Below, piece after piece: positions 23,769 to 32,168 of a DNA stretch of 60,093 nt. The notes beneath the pieces are model-generated. The model did not search any database. It had not been told where the DNA came from and was given only the letters and a program-made list of their open reading frames with translations. The stretch's first letter is position 1. The number at the start of each line of letters is the position of its first letter. The stretch is from an uncultured Clostridia bacterium (lineage in GTDB: Bacteria > Bacillota > Clostridia > Oscillospirales > Acutalibacteraceae): contig CALWUW010000031.1 of the NCBI GenBank assembly GCA_944384815.1, positions 1 through 60,093 on the forward strand, in the 5' to 3' direction. Made by a program: the position numbers and the translations under genes.

Positions 23769-25733
23769 TTAACGGATTTTAGAGCCTGCAGGAATATTGT
23801 CCGCAAAAATTACCCGGGCATCCTCTCCTACATCCGCAGCCAGAATCATGCCCTGGCTTTCCACGCCGCAGAGCATAGCCGGTTTCAGATTGGCTACAAC
23901 GATCACGCTGTGCCCGATAAGATCCTCCGGCGCATACCATTTGGCAATGCCGGAAGCTACTGTACGGGGAGTGCCACTGCCGTCGTCCAAAGTCAGCTTC
24001 AGCAGCTTTTTCGCCCGTTTTACCGGTTCACAGTGAACCACTTTGGCCACCCGCAGTTCCACTTTGGCGAAATCGTCAATGCCGATCATCGCCAATCCCT
24101 GAGGTTTTTCCCCTTCTTTTTTGGGCTCCTCTTTGGAGGCGGCTTTCCCTTGAGCGGCAGGATTGGGGATCAAAGCGTTCAGGGCCTCGATCTCCTTGTC
24201 CACATCAATGCGGGGGAAGAGGGTTTCTCCCTTGGAGATCACAGCCTGAGCGGAAAGAACACCCCAGGACGCGGAAGAAGCATAGGTGCATTCTTCCGGG
24301 CTAAGGCCCAGCTGCGCCTGAATGCGGGGAGAAGTATCCGGCATAAAGGGAGCCAGCAGGATGGAAACGATCCGCAGGGATTCGCAAAGATTATACATAA
24401 CGGCCGCCAGACGGGCACGCTTGGTCTCGTCTTTTCCCAAAGCCCAGGGCATGGTTTCGTCAATATATTTGTTGCTTCTGGAGACCAGCTTCCAGATTTC
24501 AGACAGCGCCGTGGAGAACTGATACCCGTCGATAGCTTTATCGCACTTTTCCTTTAAGCTGCAGGCCATTTGGATCAGCTCCTGATCCAGCGGGTCGGCT
24601 TCCTTTTCTTCCGGGATTACGCCGCCGAAATATTTCTGCACCATAGCCGTTGTACGGGAAACCAGGTTCCCCAAATCATTGGCAAGGTCGGAATTGATCC
24701 GATTGATCAGAGCTTCGTTGGTAAACAGGCCGTCGGAACCAAAGGGGATTTCCCGGAGAAGGAAATAACGAATGGCGTCTACGCCGTACCGCTGGCAAAG
24801 CACATAGGGATCCACCACGTTGCCTTTGCTTTTGCTCATCTTGGTTCCGTCTCCAAACAAAAGCCACCCGTGGCCGTATACCTGCTTGGGCAGGGGAAGA
24901 TCCAATGCCATCAGGATCGCCGGCCAGATAATGGTGTGGAAACGCACGATTTCTTTGCCTACAAAATGCACGTCCGCAGGCCAGTATTTATTGTAATCCG
25001 AAAGATCCGAGGAGCCGTATCCCAACGCCGTGATGTAGTTGGGAAGAGCGTCGATCCATACATAAACCACATGCTTGGGGTCGAAATCCACCGGAACGCC
25101 CCAGGTGAAGCTGGTACGGGAAACACACAGATCCCCCAGACCCTGCTTGATGAAATTGATCATTTCGTTTTTGCGGCTTTCCGGCTGAATAAATTCCGGG
25201 TGTTCCTCATACAGTTTCAGCAGCCGGTCCCCATATTTGGAAAGCCGGAAGAAATAGGCTTCTTCCTCCGCCCATTTTACTTCCCGGCCGCAGTCCGGGC
25301 ATTTTCCGTCTTTCAACTGGGTTTCCGTCCAGAAGGATTCGCAGGGAGTGCAGTACCAGCCTTCGTATTTTCCTTTATAGATTTCTCCCCGGTCATACAG
25401 CTCCCGGAAAATTTTCTGAATGCCTTTTACGTGGTATTCATCCGTTGTGCGAATGAAACGGTCATTGCTGATATTCAGCAGTTTCCACAGGTTTTTAAAG
25501 TTAAGGACGATCTTGTCCACATATTCTTTGGGCGTGACACCCTCCGCTTCCGCCTTCTGTTCGATCTTCAGGCCGTGCTCGTCCGTTCCGGTGAGGAACA
25601 TCACGTCCAAGCCCTGCATTCGCTTATAGCGGGCAATGGCATCGCTGGCCACCGTGCAGTAGCTATGCCCGATATGTGCGTTACCGGACGGATAATAAAT
25701 GGGCGTCGTGATGTAGAAGGTTTTCTTTTCCAT
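23769..25733 (-). CDS. metG: Methionyl-tRNA synthetase
   Basis: A 654-residue class I synthetase charging tRNA-Met. HIGH is at residues 20-23 (SGNAHIGHSYC) and KMSKS in DGTKMSKSKGN. The zinc knuckle is present as CTPCESFW and CPDCGREV, so it is the zinc-binding type. The helical anticodon domain follows, and after an Ala/Lys/Glu linker there is a C-terminal EMAP/Trbp111-like tRNA-binding domain (VELRVAKVVHCEPV, SQGMILAA) that dimerises the enzyme. Start 25733 has GGAGG; an upstream ATG at 25829 has no ribosome site. Transcription continues toward a nucleotidyltransferase and tatD only by read-through of the hairpin at 23702-23750. Confidence 0.98.
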   Translation of the reverse strand: MEKKTFYITTPIYYPSGNAHIGHSYCTVASDAIARYKRMQGLDVMFLTGTDEHGLKIEQKAEAEGVTPKEYVDKIVLNFKNLWKLLNISNDRFIRTTDEYHVKGIQKIFRELYDRGEIYKGKYEGWYCTPCESFWTETQLKDGKCPDCGREVKWAEEEAYFFRLSKYGDRLLKLYEEHPEFIQPESRKNEMINFIKQGLGDLCVSRTSFTWGVPVDFDPKHVVYVWIDALPNYITALGYGSSDLSDYNKYWPADVHFVGKEIVRFHTIIWPAILMALDLPLPKQVYGHGWLLFGDGTKMSKSKGNVVDPYVLCQRYGVDAIRYFLLREIPFGSDGLFTNEALINRINSDLANDLGNLVSRTTAMVQKYFGGVIPEEKEADPLDQELIQMACSLKEKCDKAIDGYQFSTALSEIWKLVSRSNKYIDETMPWALGKDETKRARLAAVMYNLCESLRIVSILLAPFMPDTSPRIQAQLGLSPEECTYASSASWGVLSAQAVISKGETLFPRIDVDKEIEALNALIPNPAAQGKAASKEEPKKEGEKPQGLAMIGIDDFAKVELRVAKVVHCEPVKRAKKLLKLTLDDGSGTPRTVASGIAKWYAPEDLIGHSVIVVANLKPAMLCGVESQGMILAADVGEDARVIFADNIPAGSKIR

Positions 25734-25904
25734 GCTTCTTTCCTCCAAATGTTTCCGAAAGGGATATTTCCGTATCTCTGCCGGAAGATGCTTTTTCCCC
25801 ACACGGGAACGCCGCGAAGCAGCAGGCATCGGGCGCTTAGACCTTTATTATACCATTTTTCAAGGAAAATTCAACACCGAAGAGGTGAAAAAACGGCCCC
25901 AATC

Positions 25905-25942
25905 AAAAAAGCAGCGGATCCCTTCCAAAAGAAATCCGCTGC
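25905..25942 (-). terminator. Terminator of the LCP gene
   Basis: GCAGCGGAT (25911-25919) and ATCCGCTGC (25934-25942); on the minus strand followed by T6. Confidence 0.85.
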
Positions 25943-25956
25943 CAAAGAAGCAGGCT

Positions 25957-27114
25957 TTATTCTTCCGAATTTTCCGAGGCTTCCGTTTCCCCGGAATCAT
26001 ACAAAAATTCCCGCAGGATCCGGCAGTTTTCTTCCAGATCCGGATCCAGCACCCGGGCGCCGTTTGGCAGCCTCAGATCCTCGAAAGCGGTATCGTCCGG
26101 AATGTGCAGGGTGTCCACAGAATAGGACATCATCTGGGGGGCGATGGAGATCAGATACGTTAAATCCCCTTCGGAAAGATTGGTGGTCACATAGGGCAAG
26201 AAGTCGTAGGCCAGCCCGCTGATCTCCAGCGGATTTTTGGAAGCGCACTGTTTCATTACCGTCTGCAGCACTTGCTGCTGCCGCTGGGTGCGCCCGAAAT
26301 CGCTGTCGATTTCCCGGATTCGGACGTAATAGAGAGCCAGGCGGCCATCCAGATGATTCACGCCGGCCTGGAGGTTGCATCCCATTTCCCGATTCATAAC
26401 GGTTGCGGCGGCTTCGCTGATTTCAATGTCAATCCCGCCCAGCTTGTCAATAATAGCTGTAAGACCGTCAAAATCCACTTGCAAATACTTGTCTACGGAA
26501 ATACGGAAATTATTTTCCAAAGTCTGCATGGTCAAAGCGGCGCCGCCTTTGTTGAAAGCGGTATTCAACCGGGCTTTCCCCACTGTAGGAATCTCGATAT
26601 ACAGATCCCGAAGGAAGGAAACCATCCTCACCTTTTGGGTTTTATTGTCGATGGAGACCAGTAAAGTGGTATCCGAACGGCTGGAAAGACCGTCATCCCC
26701 GTTATCCGTGCCTAAAAGAAGGATATTGGTCACTTTGTCGTCATGAATCACTTCCCAGGCAGGAGCGTCGGAGGGCTGCTGCACATAGCTTTCCGTATTA
26801 GCTTCTTCCCGATTCAGACGGCTGAACAGAACACCGGCCCAGGCTGCGGCTCCCAAAGCGGCAAAAATCAGCAGGGAAAAAACCACCATGGCAAACCGCT
26901 TTAAACCCCGATGCCGTCTCCGGGAGGAAGAGCGGCGGGATGTGTTTCTGGTGGAAGAGTGACCGTAAATATCCCGGTCTACATAATTATAGCGATCCAT
27001 TTCTCCGGATCGGGAAGCAGAAGCGCGCCGGGTTCCTGTTTTCCCCGATGAAGATCTGTTTCCGGCAGAATGAGAAGGGCGCTGACGAGGTGGGTAATTT
27101 CCATTGCTGGCCAT
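25957..27114 (-). CDS. LytR-CpsA-Psr (LCP) family cell-wall glycopolymer transferase
   Basis: A 385-residue membrane protein that attaches teichoic acids or other glycopolymers to peptidoglycan at the outer face of the membrane. A basic, Ser/Arg-rich cytoplasmic N terminus of about 70 residues is followed by one helix (MVVFSLLIFAALGAAAWAGVLF) and the LCP domain: NILLLGTDNGDDG, SRSDTTLLVSID, the Arg-bearing VSFLRDLYIEIP, KARLNTAFNKGG and the YVRIREIDSDFGRTQRQQ block near the end. The catalytic Asp and Arg positions of the family are present. The acidic tail (SGETEASENSEE) is not conserved. ATG 27114 has AAAGGAG. It is a separate unit upstream of metG with its own terminator. Confidence 0.95.
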   Translation of the reverse strand: MASNGNYPPRQRPSHSAGNRSSSGKTGTRRASASRSGEMDRYNYVDRDIYGHSSTRNTSRRSSSRRRHRGLKRFAMVVFSLLIFAALGAAAWAGVLFSRLNREEANTESYVQQPSDAPAWEVIHDDKVTNILLLGTDNGDDGLSSRSDTTLLVSIDNKTQKVRMVSFLRDLYIEIPTVGKARLNTAFNKGGAALTMQTLENNFRISVDKYLQVDFDGLTAIIDKLGGIDIEISEAAATVMNREMGCNLQAGVNHLDGRLALYYVRIREIDSDFGRTQRQQQVLQTVMKQCASKNPLEISGLAYDFLPYVTTNLSEGDLTYLISIAPQMMSYSVDTLHIPDDTAFEDLRLPNGARVLDPDLEENCRILREFLYDSGETEASENSEE

Positions 27115-27394
27115 ATTCAAACTCCTTTTGCCTTTGGAGGCTTTATTTCTTTCTATAACTTCCCGCAGAAGTGTGCTTCTTATGGTGCTTCTTTATTCTA
27201 GAGAGCTGTGAAGGGGAAGTCAATAGTTTATGTAAACTTATAAGGGAACAGTTTTGTAACTTTTCTTTAAAAGGTTCTGCAACAGTATAGTTTGCAAAAA
27301 TACTTTTTTCATTCGAAAGATGTCGGAGAAGTAGGGAATACTTGATTTTTTTACTGAGATACGGTAGGATGAAATTCAGAATGGAGGCGTTTTT

Positions 27395-27553
27395 GTGGCA
27401 CAGAGCGGAAAAAGAAAAAATCCAGGAAAAGTTTCCGAAAGATCCAGGCGGGATACAGCCAAAGAAGGCCGGGCACTTTGGGTCCGTATTTTGGCGGGAA
27501 CCGTGGCGTTTTTGCTGGTAGCCGGAGCTGTCGTGTCGGTCTTTTTCATGTGA
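27395..27553 (+). CDS. Small single-pass membrane protein (52 residues)
   Basis: A GTG at 27395, 7 bases after GGAGG, opens 52 codons ending in TGA at 27551-27553. The first 30 residues are strongly basic and polar (AQSGKRKNPGKVSERSRRD), followed by one membrane helix (ILAGTVAFLLVAGAVVSVFF) and an immediate stop. This is a bitopic or tail-anchored layout with the N terminus inside. I recognise no family. It sits between the divergent LCP gene and the paaK operon and is too short to be found by length-filtered gene calling. The clean ribosome site and the composition make it credible. Confidence 0.6.
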   Translation: MAQSGKRKNPGKVSERSRRDTAKEGRALWVRILAGTVAFLLVAGAVVSVFFM

Positions 27554-27619
27554 TGAAGACATTGGGCGGATTTGTGCAGGAGCTTTGTCGGTTTATAGCG
27601 ATAAAAGCCAAAAAGAGAG

Positions 27620-27648
27620 TTGCATTCCCATGAAAAATGCGGTACTAT
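27620..27648 (+). promoter_or_regulatory. Promoter of the paaK-iorAB operon
   Basis: TTGCAT (27620-27625), 17-base spacer, TACTAT (27643-27648). Confidence 0.5.
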
Positions 27649-27714
27649 AAAAAAAGTTTAACCATTTAAACCATCAATAGCCTAAAAGAAGGCTTTGGGG
27701 AGGGAATTGCATTT

Positions 27715-29025
27715 ATGTTTTTTCAGCAAGACGTGGAAACCATGTCCAGAAAAGATCTGGAAGACCTTCAGCTTCGGAAGCTGAAATATATGGTGGAGTA
27801 TTGCTACAATCGGGTCCCATTCTATCATGACCGCCTGGGAAAGGCGGGGATCACTTCCGGTGACAAAATTAAAACCCTTTCGGATATTCAGTATATCCCG
27901 TATACCACAAAAGATGATATTCGGGACCAATATCCTTTCGGATTGCTGGCGGTTCCCATGAAGGAAATCGTGCGGATCCATGCTTCTTCCGGAACCACAG
28001 GGAAGCCCACGGTGGGCTGTTATACCAAAGAGGATCTGGATATGTGGAGCGATGTGGTGGCCCGTCTGGCCATTGCCGCGGGAGCCCGTCCGGAAGATAT
28101 TTTTCAGATTGCTTTTGGGTATGGCTTGTTCACCGGTGCGTTGGGGCTTCACTACGGGTTGGAAAAAGTGGGCTGCACTATTGTTCCCGCTTCTTCGGGC
28201 AATACGGCAAAACAGCTGATGATGTTCCGGGATTTCGGGGTTACCGGCCTGGTGGCCACGCCGTCCTATGCTTTGTATTTAGGAGAATGTCTGCGGGAAG
28301 AAGGGTACCCCCGGGAGGCGTATTCCCTTCGGCTGGGGCTTTTGGGTTCCGAAGGCTGCACACCGGAAATGCGCAGCCGCATTGAGGAGAGTCTGGGTCT
28401 GGTGGCAACGGACAATTACGGCATGACGGAGCTAATTGGTCCCGGTGTTTCCGGAGAATGCCATTTGCGCTGCGGAATGCATTTCGCGGAAGACCATTTC
28501 CTGCCGGAGATCATCAACCGGGAAACCGGGGAGAGAGCGGAAGAAGGGGAATCCGGAGAGCTGGTGGTAACTACGCTGGATAGATGGGGAATGCCTGTGT
28601 TGCGGTATCGCACTAAGGACATTACCAAGATCACGTACGAGCCTTGTGCTTGTGGAAGGACCCATGCCCGGATGGCGAAGCCTATGGGCAGAACGGACGA
28701 TATGCTGATTATCAAGGGCGTGAATGTATTTCCTTCTCAAATTGAGAGCGCGTTGGTGGGAATGGAAGGCATCGGGCCTCATTATCAGCTTGTGGTTCGG
28801 CGCCGCAATTTTATGGATCAGCTGGAAGTGAAGGTAGAGCTTGTTAGCAGCGAGCTTTTGGAAAGCTACGGCGCCCTGGAAATTCTTCGGGGGCGTGTGC
28901 ATGATAAGCTGAAAAGCGTACTGGGGCTGGAAACCAAGGTGACCTTGGTAGAGCCCAAATCCCTGGAACGTTTTCAGGGCAAGGCCAGGCGGGTTCTGGA
29001 TCTTCGGAACCAGCCGGAAGAATAA
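27715..29025 (+). CDS. paaK: Phenylacetate-CoA ligase family (aryl-CoA ligase)
   Basis: A 436-residue adenylate-forming enzyme that joins phenylacetate or a related aryl acid to CoA using ATP. The AMP-binding loop is HASSGTTGKPTVGC near residues 85-98; DNYGMTELIGPG is the aryl-pocket motif and LRYRTKDIT and GRTDDMLIIKGVNVFPSQ belong to the C-terminal lid. Length is that of PaaK. It is the first gene of paaK-iorA-iorB, a grouping common in Clostridia and archaea, in which IOR oxidatively decarboxylates aryl-pyruvates to aryl-acetyl-CoA and the ligase-like enzyme can recover ATP or recharge the acid. The start has GGGAGGG, and a SigA-like promoter lies 67 bases upstream. Confidence 0.93.
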   Translation: MFFQQDVETMSRKDLEDLQLRKLKYMVEYCYNRVPFYHDRLGKAGITSGDKIKTLSDIQYIPYTTKDDIRDQYPFGLLAVPMKEIVRIHASSGTTGKPTVGCYTKEDLDMWSDVVARLAIAAGARPEDIFQIAFGYGLFTGALGLHYGLEKVGCTIVPASSGNTAKQLMMFRDFGVTGLVATPSYALYLGECLREEGYPREAYSLRLGLLGSEGCTPEMRSRIEESLGLVATDNYGMTELIGPGVSGECHLRCGMHFAEDHFLPEIINRETGERAEEGESGELVVTTLDRWGMPVLRYRTKDITKITYEPCACGRTHARMAKPMGRTDDMLIIKGVNVFPSQIESALVGMEGIGPHYQLVVRRRNFMDQLEVKVELVSSELLESYGALEILRGRVHDKLKSVLGLETKVTLVEPKSLERFQGKARRVLDLRNQPEE

Positions 29026-29036
29026 GGAGGATGGGA

Positions 29037-30782
29037 ATGAAGGAGCTTCTTTTAGGAAATGAGGCAGTAGCACGGGGGCTGTATGAAGCCGGGGTGCGGG
29101 TGGTTTCCAGCTATCCGGGAACGCCCAGCACGGAAATCACCGAGGCTGCCGCTAAGTATGAGGAAATTTACTGTGAATGGGCCCCCAATGAAAAGGTGGC
29201 GGCGGAAGTAGCGGCCGGCGCCAGTTTGGGAGGCGCCCGTTCCCTGTGCGCCATGAAGCACGTGGGGCTGAACGTGGCGGCGGACCCGCTGTTTACGTTA
29301 AGCTACATAGGGGTCAATGCCGGTATGGTTTTCGCCGTGGCCGATGATCCTGGCCTGCACTCTTCCCAGAACGAGCAGGATTCCCGGAATTACGCCATAG
29401 GAGCGAAATTGCCCATGCTGGAACCGGCGGATTCGGCGGAATGCCGGGACTTTGCCAAGTTGGCCTTTTCTCTTTCCGAAAAATTTGATACACCGGTGAT
29501 CCTTCGGCTGACTACGCGGGTCTCCCACAGCCGAAGCGTGGTGGAATTGCAGCCGCGGCAGGAAGCGCCGCTGCTTCCCTATCAAAAAGATCCTTCCAAA
29601 AACGTGATGCTGCCGGCTTTCGCGGGCCCCAAGCACAAAGTGGTGGAGCAGCGGACGGAAGATCTTCGCAAATGGGCGGAGACTTGTGAAATCAATCGTT
29701 TGGAAGATAACGGCAGCTCTGTAGGCGTGATCGCCGCCGGAGCGGTGTATCAGTACGCCAAAGAAGTATTGGGAGACTCGGTTTCTTATTTGAAGCTGGG
29801 CATGGTGAATCCTCTTCCGGAGGATCTGATCCGGGAGCTTGCCGCCAAAACCAAAGAGATCTATGTTATTGAGGAACTGGACCCGGTAATTGAAAATCAC
29901 TGCAAGGTTATGGGAATTCCGGTGCATGGAAAAGATGTGTTTCCGCGCTGCGGAGAGTTTTCTCAGGCGGTGATCGCCCGCTGCATGGGAAAAGAGCTGC
30001 CGGCGTCTACCGCTGTGGAGGAAACGATTCCTGTGCGGCCTCCGGTTATGTGCTGCGGCTGCCCGCACAGAGGCGTGTTCTACACGCTGAAAAAGAACAA
30101 GGTATATGTCAGCGGGGACATTGGCTGCTATACGCTGGGCGCGTCCGCGCCGCTGAGCGCTATGGATACCTGTATTTGCATGGGCGCCTCCGTTTCGGCT
30201 CTGCATGGCTATAATAAGGCCAAGGGCGCGGAAGGGGAAAAGAAAAGTGTGGCCGTGATCGGCGATTCCACCTTTATCCATTCTGGAATTACCGGTTTGA
30301 TCGATATTGCCTATAACCAGAGCAACTCCGTAGTAGTGGTTCTGGATAACTCCATCACCGGTATGACAGGCCATCAGCAAAATCCCACCACCGGGTATAC
30401 CATTAAGGGCGATCCCACTTCCGCTGTGGATCTGGAAGCTTTGTGCAAAGCCGTGGGGATCCGTCGTGTGCGGGTTTGCGATCCGTATGATCTGAAGGCG
30501 CTGGATTCGGCTCTGAAAGAAGAGCTGGAGGCAGAGGAGCCTTCGGTGATCATCAGCCGGCGCCCCTGCGCTTTGCTGAAATATGTGAAGCATAATCCGC
30601 CTTTGGAGGTGGATGCGGCCAAATGCATTGGCTGCAAAGCCTGCCTGGGCATTGGTTGCCCGGCCATCAGCTTTAAGGAAGGCAAGGCCGTAGTGGATCA
30701 CACCCAGTGCGTAGGCTGCGGCGTCTGCACAGGGCTTTGCCCCAAGGGAGCCATCGGGAAAAAGGAGGAGCGGCCGGAATGA
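29037..30782 (+). CDS. iorA: Indolepyruvate:ferredoxin oxidoreductase, alpha subunit
   Basis: A 581-residue, oxygen-sensitive thiamine diphosphate enzyme that oxidatively decarboxylates aromatic 2-oxo acids to acyl-CoA and reduces ferredoxin. The N-terminal pyrimidine-binding domain begins LLLGNEAVARGLYEAGV with the family block SSYPGTPSTEI; TPP/metal binding is seen in the C-terminal half (SGDIGCYTLGASAPLS, VIGDSTFIHSGITG). The last 60 residues hold two ferredoxin-type clusters: CIGCKACLGIGCP, with the IOR-type altered spacing, and CVGCGVCTGLCPKG. ATG 29037 has AGGAGG at 6 bases, whereas ATG 29031 abuts that site. It follows paaK by 11 bases and overlaps iorB. Confidence 0.97.
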   Translation: MKELLLGNEAVARGLYEAGVRVVSSYPGTPSTEITEAAAKYEEIYCEWAPNEKVAAEVAAGASLGGARSLCAMKHVGLNVAADPLFTLSYIGVNAGMVFAVADDPGLHSSQNEQDSRNYAIGAKLPMLEPADSAECRDFAKLAFSLSEKFDTPVILRLTTRVSHSRSVVELQPRQEAPLLPYQKDPSKNVMLPAFAGPKHKVVEQRTEDLRKWAETCEINRLEDNGSSVGVIAAGAVYQYAKEVLGDSVSYLKLGMVNPLPEDLIRELAAKTKEIYVIEELDPVIENHCKVMGIPVHGKDVFPRCGEFSQAVIARCMGKELPASTAVEETIPVRPPVMCCGCPHRGVFYTLKKNKVYVSGDIGCYTLGASAPLSAMDTCICMGASVSALHGYNKAKGAEGEKKSVAVIGDSTFIHSGITGLIDIAYNQSNSVVVVLDNSITGMTGHQQNPTTGYTIKGDPTSAVDLEALCKAVGIRRVRVCDPYDLKALDSALKEELEAEEPSVIISRRPCALLKYVKHNPPLEVDAAKCIGCKACLGIGCPAISFKEGKAVVDHTQCVGCGVCTGLCPKGAIGKKEERPE

Positions 30783-31387
30783 GCGAAAAGGGAAAAAATG
30801 CTGTAAAAAGTGTAATGATCGTAGGTGTAGGCGGCCAGGGAACGCTGCTGGCCAGCCGGGTTCTGGGAAGCGCCATGCTGCAGAAGGGCGTGGATGTAAA
30901 GGTTTCGGAAGTGCACGGCATGAGCCAGAGAGGCGGCTCCGTGGTGACCTATGTGCGGTATGGAGAAACGCCGGAGGATCGTGTCTACTCTCCTGTTATC
31001 GAACGGGGAGAGGCGGATGTTCTCCTGGCTTTTGAGGCTCTGGAAGCGGCACGCTTTCTGCCTTACCTGAAAAAAGGCGGCACAGTGGTGGTAAATACCC
31101 AGCAGATGGATCCCATGCCGGTGATCACCGGGGCCGCGCAGTATCCCCGGGACATTCTGGAAAAAGTGAAAGAGCAGGGCGTGCATGTATTGGCGTTGGA
31201 TGCTTTGGCTCTGGCGGAGAAAGCCGGATCCGCCAAAGCGGTGAACGTGGTTCTGATCGGCGCCATGGCCCAGCACCTTTCCCTGCCCAGAGAAGTGTGG
31301 GAGGAAACTATCCGTTCCACGGTTCCTGAGAAATTTATCAATATGAATTTGCAGGCGTTTGAACTGGGCTTTACCACCGGGGTTTGA
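30779..31387 (+). CDS. iorB: Indolepyruvate:ferredoxin oxidoreductase, beta subunit
   Basis: A 202-residue gamma-type (POR_N family) domain that pairs with IorA. It begins with the nucleotide-like VMIVGVGGQGTLLASRVLG near residue 11 and carries the conserved VSEVHGMSQRGGSVVTYVRYG. The ATG overlaps the iorA stop as ATGA, which couples their translation and supports a 1:1 complex. An upstream start at 30707 lies inside iorA and has no ribosome site. The operon ends at the hairpin 31464-31506. Confidence 0.96.
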   Translation: MSEKGKNAVKSVMIVGVGGQGTLLASRVLGSAMLQKGVDVKVSEVHGMSQRGGSVVTYVRYGETPEDRVYSPVIERGEADVLLAFEALEAARFLPYLKKGGTVVVNTQQMDPMPVITGAAQYPRDILEKVKEQGVHVLALDALALAEKAGSAKAVNVVLIGAMAQHLSLPREVWEETIRSTVPEKFINMNLQAFELGFTTGV

Positions 31388-31463
31388 TCTGTATTTCCAA
31401 AAGCCGGTGATGTTCAGACGAGCTTTGCCTGGAGAAACGGGAAAATTCTTGTAAAAATAAGGA

Positions 31464-31506
31464 ACGCGGTTCTGCCTGTGAAAGCAGGGAGGCCGCGTCT
31501 TTTCTT
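31464..31506 (+). terminator. Terminator of the paaK-iorAB operon
   Basis: ACGCGG (31464-31469) with CCGCGT (31493-31498) and an inner CTGC/GCAG stem, followed by CTTTTCTT. Confidence 0.65.
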
Positions 31507-31556
31507 AAGTAAAAAAGTTTTGCCGTGATAAATTTTTGAAAATAAGAAAAAGCAAA

Positions 31557-31585
31557 TTGCACAAAGAAAAGAATCGTGCTATACT
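31557..31585 (+). promoter_or_regulatory. Promoter of the ACT-domain gene
   Basis: TTGCAC (31557-31562), 17-base spacer, TATACT (31580-31585). Confidence 0.6.
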
Positions 31586-31679
31586 ATTTTTCAGATGCTT
31601 TTTTCATTTCTTTTATCTGAGACAAATTGAGAATCTTTTGAGAATAAAAATTCCGGAACAGGATAGGAGGTCGTTCGCG

Positions 31680-32108
31680 TTGGTACAGCAAATTTCGATT
31701 TTTGTGGAAAATAAATTAGGGCGTGTTGCGGAAATCACGGAGACCTTGGCGGAGCAAAAGGTAGATATTCGCGCGATTTCAATTTCGGATACCAGTGATT
31801 TCGGTATTTTGCGCATCATTGTGGATCGTCCCGCAGAAGCGGCGGCGTTTCTGAAAGAGGCGGGCTATACAGTTTCTCTGACAGACGTGATTGCTGTAGG
31901 GATTCAGGATACACCCGGTGAATTTGCCAAAGCCATGCGGATTTTAGCAGACGCCGGTGTGGCCGTGGAGTATATGTATGCCTTTGTCAGCCGGGAATAC
32001 GGAAAGGCGTCGGTGATTCTTCGGGTCAGCGATCCGGAAAAGGCTTCCCAGGTGTTGGAGGGAAGCGGTGTGGAGATTCTGGAACCACAGGCGATTTACG
32101 AGATGTGA
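31680..32108 (+). CDS. Double ACT-domain amino-acid sensor protein
   Basis: A 142-residue protein made of two ACT domains and nothing else: residues about 3-66 (QISIFVENKLGRVAEITETL, SDFGILRIIV) and 70-140 (AVGIQDTPGEFAKAMRILAD, ASVILRVSDPEKA). Stand-alone ACT proteins bind amino acids and act on partner enzymes. The same gene follows paaK-iorAB in many anaerobes, so a role in sensing aromatic amino acids or their 2-oxo acids is likely but inferred. TTG 31680 has AGGAGG at 9 bases; codons upstream to 31536 are promoter and leader. It has its own promoter after the ior terminator, so it can be set independently. Confidence 0.9.
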   Translation: MVQQISIFVENKLGRVAEITETLAEQKVDIRAISISDTSDFGILRIIVDRPAEAAAFLKEAGYTVSLTDVIAVGIQDTPGEFAKAMRILADAGVAVEYMYAFVSREYGKASVILRVSDPEKASQVLEGSGVEILEPQAIYEM

Positions 32109-32120
32109 CCAGAAGAAAAT

Positions 32121-32148
32121 AGAGGCGAACAGATTTGTTCGCCTCTTT
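32121..32148 (+). terminator. Terminator after the ACT-domain gene
   Basis: AGAGGCGAACA (32121-32131) and TGTTCGCCTCT (32136-32146), four-base loop, short T-run. It is only about 20 bases before the exporter operon, so read-through could supply that operon. Confidence 0.75.
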
Positions 32149-32168
32149 CGCATGAAGGGGAGAAAACT

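Noticed and set aside
24570-26222. 550-codon plus-strand open frame
   Set aside because: Antisense to metG and the LCP gene, both secure by motif.
29298-30701. 467-codon minus-strand open frame
   Set aside because: Antisense shadow of iorA; the plus-strand frame has TPP and Fe-S motifs, this one has none.
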